DNA of 5,158 bases. Origin: Gammaproteobacteria bacterium. Its GTDB lineage: Bacteria > Pseudomonadota > Gammaproteobacteria > Pseudomonadales > Oleiphilaceae. A program made the translations under genes and the position numbers. Numbering within the stretch: position 1 is the stretch's first letter; each line of letters begins with the position of its first letter. The notes under the pieces were generated by a model. That model was not told where the DNA came from. It was given only the letters and a program-made list of their open reading frames with translations, and searched no databases. The stretch is from positions 1 to 5,158 of the forward strand of contig JAJUGC010000198.1 of assembly GCA_029268325.1 (NCBI GenBank), in the 5' to 3' direction. Below are positions 1 through 5,054 of the stretch, piece after piece.

Positions 1-435
1 AAGGCGCTCGCCCTGATGAATGTGGGCCCGATGCCCGTGCCTGGGTCGATTCAGTTGGAATGGTTTTCCTATCGTACGGAGACCCGGTATCAGGTGGATG
101 CCCAGATGCCGGAGGATTTTCCCCAACGGGTGAAGGCCTGGATGAAGAAGTACCCGGTGAAGCGCTATCACCATAGCTTGCTGGTGGGCTATTCAGCGCA
201 CGGTGAGGCCTCCTTGTGGTGGAGTATTTCCTGTTCCCGCTGTCCGGATAGAACTAACTTTGATGTTCCTATAGTACGAGGACTGAAAGCCCAGCCCGTG
301 GCGAAGGAACGGGAGTCGGATTACTGCGAACAGGTGCATAACTACGTGAAGCGCGGGGTGTTCCAGTACCATCCCCAGAGCCTCTGTTTAAAACTGGCCT
401 TGCAGCAGGCGAATAGCCAATACCCGGGTTATTGA
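1..435 (+). CDS. DUF2931-like protein of unknown function, 5' end outside window
   Basis: The reading frame is open from the left edge to a TGA at 433-435, so the true start is probably upstream. An ATG at position 16 exists but has no convincing ribosome binding site. Counting from that ATG (139 residues), the protein has an aromatic strand-like segment 'LEWFSYRTETRYQ' (14-26), then 'MPEDFPQRVKAWM', then 'LLVGYSAHGEASLWW' (55-69), and a Cys-x-x-Cys pair at residues 73 and 76. The order Pro..W-F-S..Tyr, Met-Pro-Glu, then Leu-Val-Gly..Gly..LWW resembles DUF2931 proteins, which are often lipoproteins of about 200 residues or more with an N-terminal signal. No signal peptide is visible here, consistent with a missing 5' end. 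The family assignment comes from remembered pattern and is moderate; the molecular function is unknown. Confidence 0.6.
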   Translation, partial: KALALMNVGPMPVPGSIQLEWFSYRTETRYQVDAQMPEDFPQRVKAWMKKYPVKRYHHSLLVGYSAHGEASLWWSISCSRCPDRTNFDVPIVRGLKAQPVAKERESDYCEQVHNYVKRGVFQYHPQSLCLKLALQQANSQYPGY

Positions 436-535
436 ATGGCTGTCAGCACGTCTGAAATATGTGTTGCATATTGTGAAGTGTTGGCTGCACAGGAATATGT
501 ACTCGCTGAGGCGCCCGCTAGCACGGAGTACGTCC

Positions 536-606
536 ACCCCAATCCCCCTTTGCGAAAGAAGAAACTATCTCCCTATCCCTTGACGGGGGAGGGGTGGGAA
601 GGGGGC
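536..606. repeat. Decayed C-rich/G-rich intergenic repeat
   Basis: The plus strand switches from a pyrimidine-rich run (CCCCAATCCCCCTTTG) to a purine-rich run (GGGGGAGGGGTGGGAAGGGGG). It contains CTTTGCGAAAG (549-559) and CTCCC (569-573) facing GGGAG (587-591). This resembles the palindromic C-tract/G-tract dispersed elements often found between genes in proteobacteria. The right arm of the first palindrome has diverged (AAGAAGAAA instead of a G-run), so I read it as a remnant. An open frame across 436-666 gives a low-complexity, Pro-rich product with no family resemblance and is not called as a gene. The rest of 436-635 holds only a short inverted repeat at 456-472. Confidence 0.45.
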
Positions 607-635
607 AGGCCCGTACAATGGCTACTTGGGTTTGA

Positions 636-926
636 TCAGTTACGGGGGCCGCTGTTTCCCTTATAGCTAATCTGAGTCAGGGCCTGGGTAGCCAGCTTGC
701 GGGCAACCGGCAGGGAGCCGTCATCCAGCGCGGCGATTTGTTCCAGGCTGTCCCGGGCCAGGCTGATTTCCTGCTCCAGGCTGCTGAATTCCTGACGAAA
801 GGCCTCATCAATGGCCTCGTAAACCCGTTGAACTTCTTCGCTGATGTCCTGTTTGCCGGCGGTCATCTGGTTGACGGCGCGCAGACAGGCTTTGGCGATG
901 CGAATGTAACGTTGATCCCGATTCAT
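636..926 (-). CDS. Hypothetical small acidic helical protein (96 aa)
   Basis: I do not recognise this protein. The ATG at 924-926 gives 96 residues ending in TGA at 636-638. A TTG five codons upstream (939-941) would give 101 residues, but the ATG is preferred. No strong ribosome binding site is visible; GGA about 8 bases upstream is the nearest. The codons look genuinely coding, with many C or G third positions and common CTG, GCC, CAG and ATC. The sequence opens with a basic segment (MNRDQRYIRIAK). A long stretch rich in Glu, Gln, Leu, Ala and Ser follows (about residues 25-75), consistent with two amphipathic helices or a short coiled coil. There is no signal peptide or membrane segment. 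It is divergent from the acyl-CoA reductase gene, with 154 bases between the two starts. Function unknown. Confidence 0.7.
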   Translation of the reverse strand: MNRDQRYIRIAKACLRAVNQMTAGKQDISEEVQRVYEAIDEAFRQEFSSLEQEISLARDSLEQIAALDDGSLPVARKLATQALTQISYKGNSGPRN

Positions 927-927
927 G

Positions 928-939
928 GCGGATATCCGC
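928..939. repeat. 12-bp perfect palindrome just upstream of the hypothetical gene
   Basis: GCGGATATCCGC is self-complementary. It lies directly against the ATG of the minus-strand gene (924-926), where the ribosome would bind. It could be an operator half or chance; if transcribed it could fold only with a very tight loop. No known regulator site is matched. Confidence 0.4.
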
Positions 940-977
940 AAAGTGAGTGAAAGACGGTCATTGTAACATAGGCTACA

Positions 978-986
978 TGATATGAT
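978..986 (+). promoter_or_regulatory. Possible extended -10 promoter for the acyl-CoA reductase gene
   Basis: TGATATGAT fits the extended -10 form TGnTATAAT with one mismatch. It would start transcription near 993 and leave a leader of about 88 bases before the ATG at 1081. No good -35 lies at the usual distance: TTGTAA at 961-966 is only 14 bases upstream. This is a weak, motif-only call. Confidence 0.3.
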
Positions 987-1070
987 CCTGTCTCCATGTG
1001 GCTTGTGCGCCCCTCGCTACTGGGATGCACAGGCTACAGAGTCGGGCGTTTACAGAATTAATAAAAACTT

Positions 1071-1076
1071 GGAAGG
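1071..1076 (+). promoter_or_regulatory. Ribosome binding site deciding the acyl-CoA reductase start
   Basis: GGAAGG lies 4 bases before the ATG at 1081. The same frame is open back to an ATG at 982, but that start has no purine-rich site. The 33 residues it would add do not resemble a family N-terminus, whereas the protein from 1081 begins directly with the first Rossmann strand. Confidence 0.75.
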
Positions 1077-1080
1077 CAAT

Positions 1081-3063
1081 ATGGGCTACTTCATCACGGG
1101 CAGTACTGGCTTCATTGGGCGTTTCCTTGTACCCCAATTGTTGCAACGGGGGGCGACGGTTTATTTGCTGGTTCGCGAAGCTTCCCTGCCGCGATTGGAT
1201 AAGCTGCGTCAGCAATGGCAGGTCAAGCCGTCGCGGGTGGTGGGCGTAGTGGGCGATCTGTCCGAGCCCAATCTGGGGGTTTCCGATCAGGATATCGCCA
1301 TGTTGCGGGGCACGGTGAAGCATTTCTTCCATCTGGCGGCCCTGTACGACCTGAATGCTTCGGAGGAAGAACTGGAAATCGCCAACGTGGAGGGTACCCG
1401 CCATGCGGTGGCGCTGGCCGAGGCCATGGGTGTTAAGTGTTTCCACCATATCAGTTCCATTGCTGTGGCGGGGCTGTATCCCGGCGTGTTCCGGGAGGAC
1501 ATGTTCGAGGAAGCGACGAATCTGAAGAACGCCTATTTGCGCACCAAGCATGATTCCGAGCGGATTGTACGCCAGAACTGCAAGGTACCCTGGCGGATCT
1601 ATCGGCCTGGTATTGTGATTGGCCATTCCCAAACTGGAGAAATGGATCGGGTCAACGGGCCCTATTTGTTCTTCAAGTCTTTGCAGAAGCTGCGCAAAAC
1701 CTTGCCCCAATGGATGCCGACGATCGGGATCGAGGGGGGGCGCCCGAATATTGTTCCCGTGGACTTCGTCGTCTCCGCACTGGACCATATCGCTCATCTG
1801 CCAGGTGAGGACAGGAAGTGCTTTCACCTAACCGATCCAGATCCTTACCGAGTCGGGGAGGTCATCAATATCTTTGCGGAGGCAGGGCATGCACCCCGCA
1901 TGGCGCTGCGTTTCGATACCCGAATGCTGGGCTTTATTCCGCCTCTGGTACGGGAAACTGTTCGCCGTAATCCATTGGTGCAGCGCCTGACTGGCGCCAT
2001 CCTGGATGACCTGGAGATACCGCGTTCGGTACTGGATTTTGTTAACTATCCCACCCGTTTTGATTGCCGGGAAACGGAGCGCTGCCTGAAAGGCACATCC
2101 ATCAAGGTGCCCCGTCTGCCAGATTATGCACCGGTGATTTGGGACTATTGGGAGCGGCATCTTGATCCTGAGCTGGATCAGGAGCAGATTCTGCGCACCC
2201 GGGTGGAAAACAAAGTGTGCCTGGTGACAGGTGCCAGCTCGGGTATCGGTAAGGCCACCGCCGTGAAGCTGGCCGAGGCCGGTGCCATTGTGATTATTTG
2301 CGCCCGCAGCCAGGCAGGCCTTGACGCCACCCTGAGTGAAATTCGTCAAAAGGGTGGGCAGGGCTATGCTTATACCTGCGACCTGTCCTTGGCTGAAGAC
2401 TGTGACCGCCTGGTACAGCAAGTACTACAGGACCATGGGCGCTGCGATATCCTGGTGAATAATGCGGGTCGTTCCATCCGCCGTTCAGTGGCCCAGTCCT
2501 TTGAGCGCTTCCATGATTTCGAACGTACCATGCAGTTGAATTACTTTGGCGCGCTGAGGCTGATCCTTGGATTTGCCCCGTCCATGTTGGAGCGGGGGAG
2601 TGGACAGATCATCAATATTTCCACTCTGGGTGTGCTGACCAGTGTGCCCCGGTTTTCCGGTTATGTCGCCTCCAAGGCGGCGTTGGATGCCTTCAGTCGA
2701 TGTGCGGCCGCGGAGTGGTCCGACAAGGGGGTGGTGTTTACCACCATCAATATGCCCCTGGTACGGACTCCCATGATCCAGCCGTCCCGGGTGTATGACA
2801 ACCTTCCCGCCCTGACACCCGAGGAAGCTGCCGATAAGGTGGTACAGGCCATTATCCAGAGGCCACGCCGTATTGCCCCGCCCCTAGGGGTATTTGCGCA
2901 GATTGCCCAGGCTCTGGCTCCACGGCTGACAGAGATGGTTCTGAATACGGGCTACAAGATGTTTCCGGAAGAGGATGAAAAGTCTGAAAAGGCTGCCCGG
3001 GAGCAAGAAGGAGAGAGCGAAAAGATGATGCTTCTGGCGCTGATGCGAGGCGTTCACTGGTAA
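1081..3063 (+). CDS. Two-domain alcohol-forming fatty acyl-CoA reductase (SDR/SDR)
   Basis: 660-residue cytosolic enzyme expected to reduce long-chain fatty acyl-CoA with NADPH, through the aldehyde, to the fatty alcohol used for wax esters. Domain 1 (about 1-365) is an extended SDR of the male-sterility/NAD_binding_4 type. It has TGSTGFIG (6-13) for cofactor binding, the HHISS serines (125-126) and Y152-x3-K156. Domain 2 (about 376-628) is a classical SDR with TGASSGIG (383-390), NNAG (460-463) and a complete tetrad N487, S514, Y528, K532. An acidic, Lys/Glu-rich linker (629-648) precedes a hydrophobic C-terminus ending LMRGVHW. Length and sequence match what I remember of the Marinobacter enzyme Maqu_2220 (661 residues). 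Mycobacterial AcrA1-type reductases have a similar two-domain layout. Both active sites look intact. It stands alone on this strand, with a hairpin after its stop. An aldehyde-forming or other substrate role is possible, but all motifs fit a functional reductase. Confidence 0.93.
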   Translation: MGYFITGSTGFIGRFLVPQLLQRGATVYLLVREASLPRLDKLRQQWQVKPSRVVGVVGDLSEPNLGVSDQDIAMLRGTVKHFFHLAALYDLNASEEELEIANVEGTRHAVALAEAMGVKCFHHISSIAVAGLYPGVFREDMFEEATNLKNAYLRTKHDSERIVRQNCKVPWRIYRPGIVIGHSQTGEMDRVNGPYLFFKSLQKLRKTLPQWMPTIGIEGGRPNIVPVDFVVSALDHIAHLPGEDRKCFHLTDPDPYRVGEVINIFAEAGHAPRMALRFDTRMLGFIPPLVRETVRRNPLVQRLTGAILDDLEIPRSVLDFVNYPTRFDCRETERCLKGTSIKVPRLPDYAPVIWDYWERHLDPELDQEQILRTRVENKVCLVTGASSGIGKATAVKLAEAGAIVIICARSQAGLDATLSEIRQKGGQGYAYTCDLSLAEDCDRLVQQVLQDHGRCDILVNNAGRSIRRSVAQSFERFHDFERTMQLNYFGALRLILGFAPSMLERGSGQIINISTLGVLTSVPRFSGYVASKAALDAFSRCAAAEWSDKGVVFTTINMPLVRTPMIQPSRVYDNLPALTPEEAADKVVQAIIQRPRRIAPPLGVFAQIAQALAPRLTEMVLNTGYKMFPEEDEKSEKAAREQEGESEKMMLLALMRGVHW

Positions 3064-3116
3064 GTCTGGTGATCCAGGAAGAAGCAGCGTAGCGCCAGAC
3101 CGTAGAGAAGCTGCCT

Positions 3117-3151
3117 GGATGGAGGCGCCAGTGTTGGCGCCACGTCCATCC
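3117..3151. terminator. Strong hairpin between the convergent reductase and bfr genes
   Basis: The inner stem pairs GGCGCCA (3124-3130) with TGGCGCC (3135-3141) around a GTGT loop. The outer stem pairs GGATGGA (3117-3123) with TCCATCC (3145-3151), leaving a three-base ACG bulge. It lies 53 bases after the reductase stop and 8 bases beyond the bfr stop, so it could end transcripts from both sides. Neither strand has a clear T-run after the stem, so it may act as a transcript-end stabiliser or work together with Rho. Confidence 0.6.
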
Positions 3152-3159
3152 GGGTAGGA

Positions 3160-3633
3160 TCAGCCATCCATCTTGGACTGCAGGTAGTTCTGGAGGCCGA
3201 TGGTTTCAATCAGGCTCAGCTGGGTTTCGATCCAGTCGATGTGCTCTTCCTCAGACTCGAGGATGCTCTTCAACAGGTCCCGGCTGATGTAGTCGGCTAC
3301 GGATTCGCAATAGGCAATGCCCGCCTTCAGGTCGGGCAGGGCTGTTTCCACTTCCAGCTTCAGGTCACAGCGAAGCATTTCTTCCGGGTTTTCACCGATC
3401 AGCAACTTGCCCAGCTTTTGCAGGTTGGGGATACCTTCCAGAAATAGGATCCGTTCGATCAGCGCATCGGCATGTTTCATTTCATCGATGGATTCTCTGT
3501 ATTCATGCTCTGCCAGTTCCTTGAGCCCCCAGTTCTTGTACATACGCGCGTGCAGGAAGTACTGGTTGATCGCGACAAGCTCATTGCCCAGGCAGCGATT
3601 AAGGTGTTCGATAACCGTCGGGTCGCCTTTCAT
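3160..3633 (-). CDS. bfr: Bacterioferritin
   Basis: 157-residue haem-binding ferritin, the usual family length. Twenty-four subunits form a hollow shell in which Fe(II) is oxidised at dinuclear ferroxidase centres and stored as ferric mineral. All key residues are visible: E18, E51 and H54 (in SIDEMKHAD), E94, and E128 with H131 (in SEEEH, equivalent to E127 and H130 of the E. coli protein). The haem ligand M52 and Y25 are also present. The N-terminus MKGDPTVIEHLNRCLGNEL and the end GLQNYLQSKMDG are typical of Bfr. The ATG at 3631-3633 is the family start; its ribosome binding site is weak (AGAGAT). The M52 haem ligand places it in a catalytic, Bfd-reducible type such as P. aeruginosa BfrB. 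It lies downstream of bfd on the same strand, separated by 172 bases that contain a hairpin, so it is probably transcribed from its own promoter. Confidence 0.97.
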   Translation of the reverse strand: MKGDPTVIEHLNRCLGNELVAINQYFLHARMYKNWGLKELAEHEYRESIDEMKHADALIERILFLEGIPNLQKLGKLLIGENPEEMLRCDLKLEVETALPDLKAGIAYCESVADYISRDLLKSILESEEEHIDWIETQLSLIETIGLQNYLQSKMDG

Positions 3634-3662
3634 TTTCGTGATCTCTATTAGCCATGACAGGG

Positions 3663-3680
3663 ATAGGTTTGCGTACCTAT
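3663..3680. promoter_or_regulatory. Inverted repeat ATAGGT-N6-ACCTAT upstream of bfr
   Basis: A perfect 6-bp inverted repeat with a 6-base centre lies 30 bases upstream of the bfr ATG. On the minus strand it overlaps a possible -10 (CACAAT, 3678-3683), which sits 17 bases after a poor -35 (TTGCTT, 3701-3706). The position suits an operator or a 5' leader hairpin. It does not match the Fur, OxyR or IscR consensus patterns I know, so the regulator is unnamed. Confidence 0.4.
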
Positions 3681-3760
3681 TGTGCGGGAGGAGGCTTTTA
3701 GAAGCAAACAGGCAGGCACCTTCCCGGCCAGGAAAGGCGGGAAAGCGTGGACTGGTTCTC

Positions 3761-3787
3761 CCGGCGCCTTAGGGGATTGGGCGCCGG
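3761..3787 (-). terminator. Hairpin between bfd and bfr, probable bfd transcript end
   Basis: CCGGCGCC (3761-3768) and GGCGCCGG (3780-3787) form a perfect 8-bp stem with an 11-base loop, 18 bases beyond the bfd stop. There is no T-run after it in the bfd direction, so intrinsic termination is uncertain. It would partly separate bfd from bfr. A second, weaker inverted repeat, TTCCCG (3721-3726) with CGGGAA (3738-3743), lies further on towards bfr. Confidence 0.5.
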
Positions 3788-3805
3788 AAAATCAATAAGT
3801 CGGGA

Positions 3806-4012
3806 TCAGGCGGCGTTACGGGCCAGGGCGCTTGCTTGGGCGGATTCGTTCAGGCTCTCTTCCACCAGGCTACGGGCATAACACTCACACTCACCACAGC
3901 AACCACCAACACCCAGACGGGCATGAACTTCTTCAAAACTGGATGCCCCATTTTGCAGGGTTTGTTTGATTTGGCTGTCGGATACACCGTTACAGATACA
4001 GACCAGCATCAT
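3806..4012 (-). CDS. bfd: Bacterioferritin-associated ferredoxin
   Basis: 68-residue [2Fe-2S] protein of the BFD-like family. It docks on bacterioferritin and passes electrons to the core through the haem, releasing Fe(II) to the cytosol. The four cluster ligands have the expected C-x-C...C-x-x-C spacing: C5 and C7 in VCICNGVSD, then C39 and C42 in GGCCGEC. Extra cysteines at 38 and 44 flank the second pair. GGAG (4018-4021 on the plus strand as CTCC) precedes two consecutive ATGs at 4010-4012 and 4007-4009. The second would give the usual family start MLVC, so the exact start is uncertain by one codon; a TTG at 4013-4015 is less likely. The protein is slightly longer at its C-terminus than minimal Bfd proteins, ending in an Ala/Ser-rich tail. 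The Fur box upstream implies induction when iron is scarce. Confidence 0.95.
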   Translation of the reverse strand: MMLVCICNGVSDSQIKQTLQNGASSFEEVHARLGVGGCCGECECYARSLVEESLNESAQASALARNAA

Positions 4013-4053
4013 CAAATCTCCGGTGGTGGAAGGTCAAAAAATCTACAAGGCAA

Positions 4054-4082
4054 AAGTTAATCTAAATGATAATGATTGTCAA
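4054..4082 (-). promoter_or_regulatory. Probable bfd promoter, -35 inside the Fur box
   Basis: Read on the minus strand, a perfect TTGACA (4077-4082) is followed after 17 bases by TAACTT (4054-4059), a weak -10 matching 3 of 6 consensus positions. Transcription would begin near 4047 and leave a leader of about 35 bases. The -35 overlaps the Fur box, so bound Fur would block RNA polymerase. Confidence 0.55.
4067..4081. promoter_or_regulatory. Fur box (7-1-7) between bfd and the peroxiredoxin gene
   Basis: TGATAATGATTGTCA matches the 7-1-7 Fur core TGATAATnATTATCA at 13 of 14 fixed positions. The wider 19-bp window 4062-4080 matches GATAATGATAATCATTATC at 14 of 19. It lies 54 bases upstream of the bfd ATG and overlaps the bfd -35. 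Fur with Fe(II) would repress bfd, so that stored iron is released only on starvation. Fur control of bfd is known in enterobacteria and pseudomonads. Confidence 0.85.
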
Positions 4083-4104
4083 AACGGATTTTGTGTCATT
4101 TATT
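4076..4104 (+). promoter_or_regulatory. Possible divergent promoter toward the peroxiredoxin gene
   Basis: TTGTCA (4076-4081, 5 of 6 consensus) is 17 bases before TTTATT (4099-4104, 4 of 6). It shares its -35 bases with the opposing bfd promoter and lies in the Fur box. The leader to the peroxiredoxin ATG would be about 205 bases with no convincing gene in it. A TATAAA at 4240-4245 closer to the gene is an alternative -10, but it lacks a good -35. Confidence 0.3.
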
Positions 4105-4307
4105 TTGTTTGTGACCGCACGCCCGGAGACCCTGCCATGGAGTGAAGGAGGGCGTGCTTTCCTGTCAGCTTCCAAAGAGGCATCACGTTTGAAGGGGAGG
4201 GTGGTTCTTCCAGAGAAACATTGCCGATGGGAACAACTGTATAAAGAGTAATGAAACCCTGGAATGACAGCGGCTGACTGGAAACTGCTCTATACGATGG
4301 AGAGGCG

Positions 4308-4314
4308 GAGGGGG
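4308..4314 (+). promoter_or_regulatory. Ribosome binding site deciding the peroxiredoxin start
   Basis: GGAGGGG ends 3 bases before the ATG at 4318 (5 bases if GGAGG alone is counted). It favours that start over the in-frame ATG at 4264, which would add 18 residues unlike the family N-terminus. Confidence 0.75.
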
Positions 4315-4317
4315 CAC

Positions 4318-4920
4318 ATGACAGTACTGGTAGGAATGAAAGCCCCTGACTTTACAGTGCCGGCGGTGTTGCCCAGTGGCGAGATTGTCCCGCAGTTCAC
4401 CTTGTCCCAGGCCATTATCGGCAAGTACGGGTTGCTGTTTTTCTATCCGCTGGACTTTACCTTCGTGTGCCCGTCTGAACTATTGGCCCTGGATCATCGG
4501 ATTGATGCTTTTATCCATCGGGATGTGGAGGTAATTGGCATCTCCATAGATTCCCATTATGCCCATCACGCTTGGCGCCGGACGCTACCTGAAGAAGGGG
4601 GAATCGGGCCGATCAGGTTCACCTTGGCTGCTGACCTCAACCATGATGTTGCCAAGGCCTATGATGTGGAATCGCCCAGTGGAGTGGCATTCCGGGGAGC
4701 ATTTCTGATCGACAAGCATGGGATCGTGCGCTCCCAGCTCATCAACGATTTGCCCATAGGGCGCAATGTGGATGAGCTGCTTCGTTTGTTCGATGCCATT
4801 CAGCATCACGAACGTTATGGTCAGGCCTGCCCGGCCGGGTGGAAGGCTGGCGAGAAGGGAGTAGAAGTCGCCAAGACGGGGATTGCCCAGTTTCTGAGGG
4901 AGAAGGTGGGGCACCTTTAA
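4318..4920 (+). CDS. Typical 2-Cys peroxiredoxin (AhpC/Prx1 type)
   Basis: 200-residue cytosolic thiol peroxidase that reduces hydrogen peroxide and organic hydroperoxides; thioredoxin or an AhpF-like reductase recycles it. The peroxidatic cysteine is C51 in the motif FYPLDFTFVCPSE (P44, T48, C51), and the resolving cysteine is C171 in the conserved ACPAGW. The conserved arginine is R126 in GVAFRG. The start MTVLVGMKAPDFTVPA and the segment NDLPIGRNVDELLR are family hallmarks, and the length is normal. A GGIG loop (94-97) is present, but the C-terminal Tyr-Phe motif of overoxidation-sensitive eukaryotic enzymes is not. It is transcribed away from bfd, with the Fur box between them, and converges on rnt. 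The same neighbours occur in Pseudomonas, where the protein is annotated as a probable peroxidase. A role in guarding against iron-driven peroxide damage is inferred from context. Confidence 0.95.
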   Translation: MTVLVGMKAPDFTVPAVLPSGEIVPQFTLSQAIIGKYGLLFFYPLDFTFVCPSELLALDHRIDAFIHRDVEVIGISIDSHYAHHAWRRTLPEEGGIGPIRFTLAADLNHDVAKAYDVESPSGVAFRGAFLIDKHGIVRSQLINDLPIGRNVDELLRLFDAIQHHERYGQACPAGWKAGEKGVEVAKTGIAQFLREKVGHL

Positions 4921-4960
4921 TGGCGATAAACTAATGGCACTGGCGATAAACTAATGGCGA
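4921..4960. repeat. Tandem duplication, 2 x 20 bp
   Basis: The unit TGGCGATAAACTAATGGC plus two bases occurs at 4921-4940 and 4941-4960. The copies match at 18 identical leading bases and differ only in the last two (AC versus GA). The first copy begins directly after the peroxiredoxin TAA, and TAATGGC appears three times (4918, 4932, 4952). It looks like a recent slippage or duplication event in the 3' untranslated region. Confidence 0.9.
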
Positions 4961-5023
4961 GAAGATAGCCAGAAGTAGTACTGGTTATCGTCCCATGGGT
5001 ACTTGGCCTGGTGGGTGCTATAC

Positions 5024-5049
5024 AGCCCCGGGCGTTAAAGCCCGGGGCT
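5024..5049. terminator. Bidirectional hairpin between peroxiredoxin and rnt
   Basis: AGCCCCGGGC (5024-5033) and GCCCGGGGCT (5040-5049) form a perfect 10-bp GC-rich stem with loop GTTAAA. It starts 5 bases beyond the rnt stop and about 100 bases beyond the peroxiredoxin stop. There is no long T-run on either side, but the stem strength and position between convergent genes favour a shared transcription end. Confidence 0.7.
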
Positions 5050-5054
5050 TGATG

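Noticed and set aside
436..666. 76-residue plus-strand frame directly after the first gene
   Set aside because: It crosses the C/G-rich repeat, has low-complexity content, no ribosome binding site, and overlaps the end of the better-supported minus-strand gene.
982..1080. Upstream start giving a 33-residue extension of the acyl-CoA reductase
   Set aside because: No ribosome binding site at 982, and the extension is unlike family N-termini; the ATG at 1081 has GGAAGG and begins at the Rossmann strand.
973..2421. Two long antisense frames (973-1827 and 1828-2421, minus) opposite the acyl-CoA reductase
   Set aside because: They lie fully opposite a gene with unmistakable motifs, have no ribosome binding sites or family resemblance, and are the usual by-product of codon bias in the antisense frame.
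3241..3772. Plus-strand frames opposite bfr
   Set aside because: Ser/Arg-rich or Gln-rich shadow translations opposite a gene with all bacterioferritin residues intact.
4066..4251. 61-residue plus-strand frame starting inside the Fur box
   Set aside because: Its ATG is part of the regulatory site, no ribosome binding site precedes it, and the product resembles nothing known.
4251..4277. Eight-residue mini frame (MKPWNDSG) in the peroxiredoxin leader
   Set aside because: Short frames like this are expected by chance; there is no attenuator-like hairpin or run of regulatory codons to support a leader peptide.
4264..4317. Earlier in-frame start for the peroxiredoxin
   Set aside because: The ATG at 4318 has a strong GGAGG site and gives the standard 200-residue length; the extra 18 residues do not fit the family.
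4585..4914. 109-residue minus-strand frame opposite the peroxiredoxin
   Set aside because: Antisense shadow of a clearly identified gene, with no family match.
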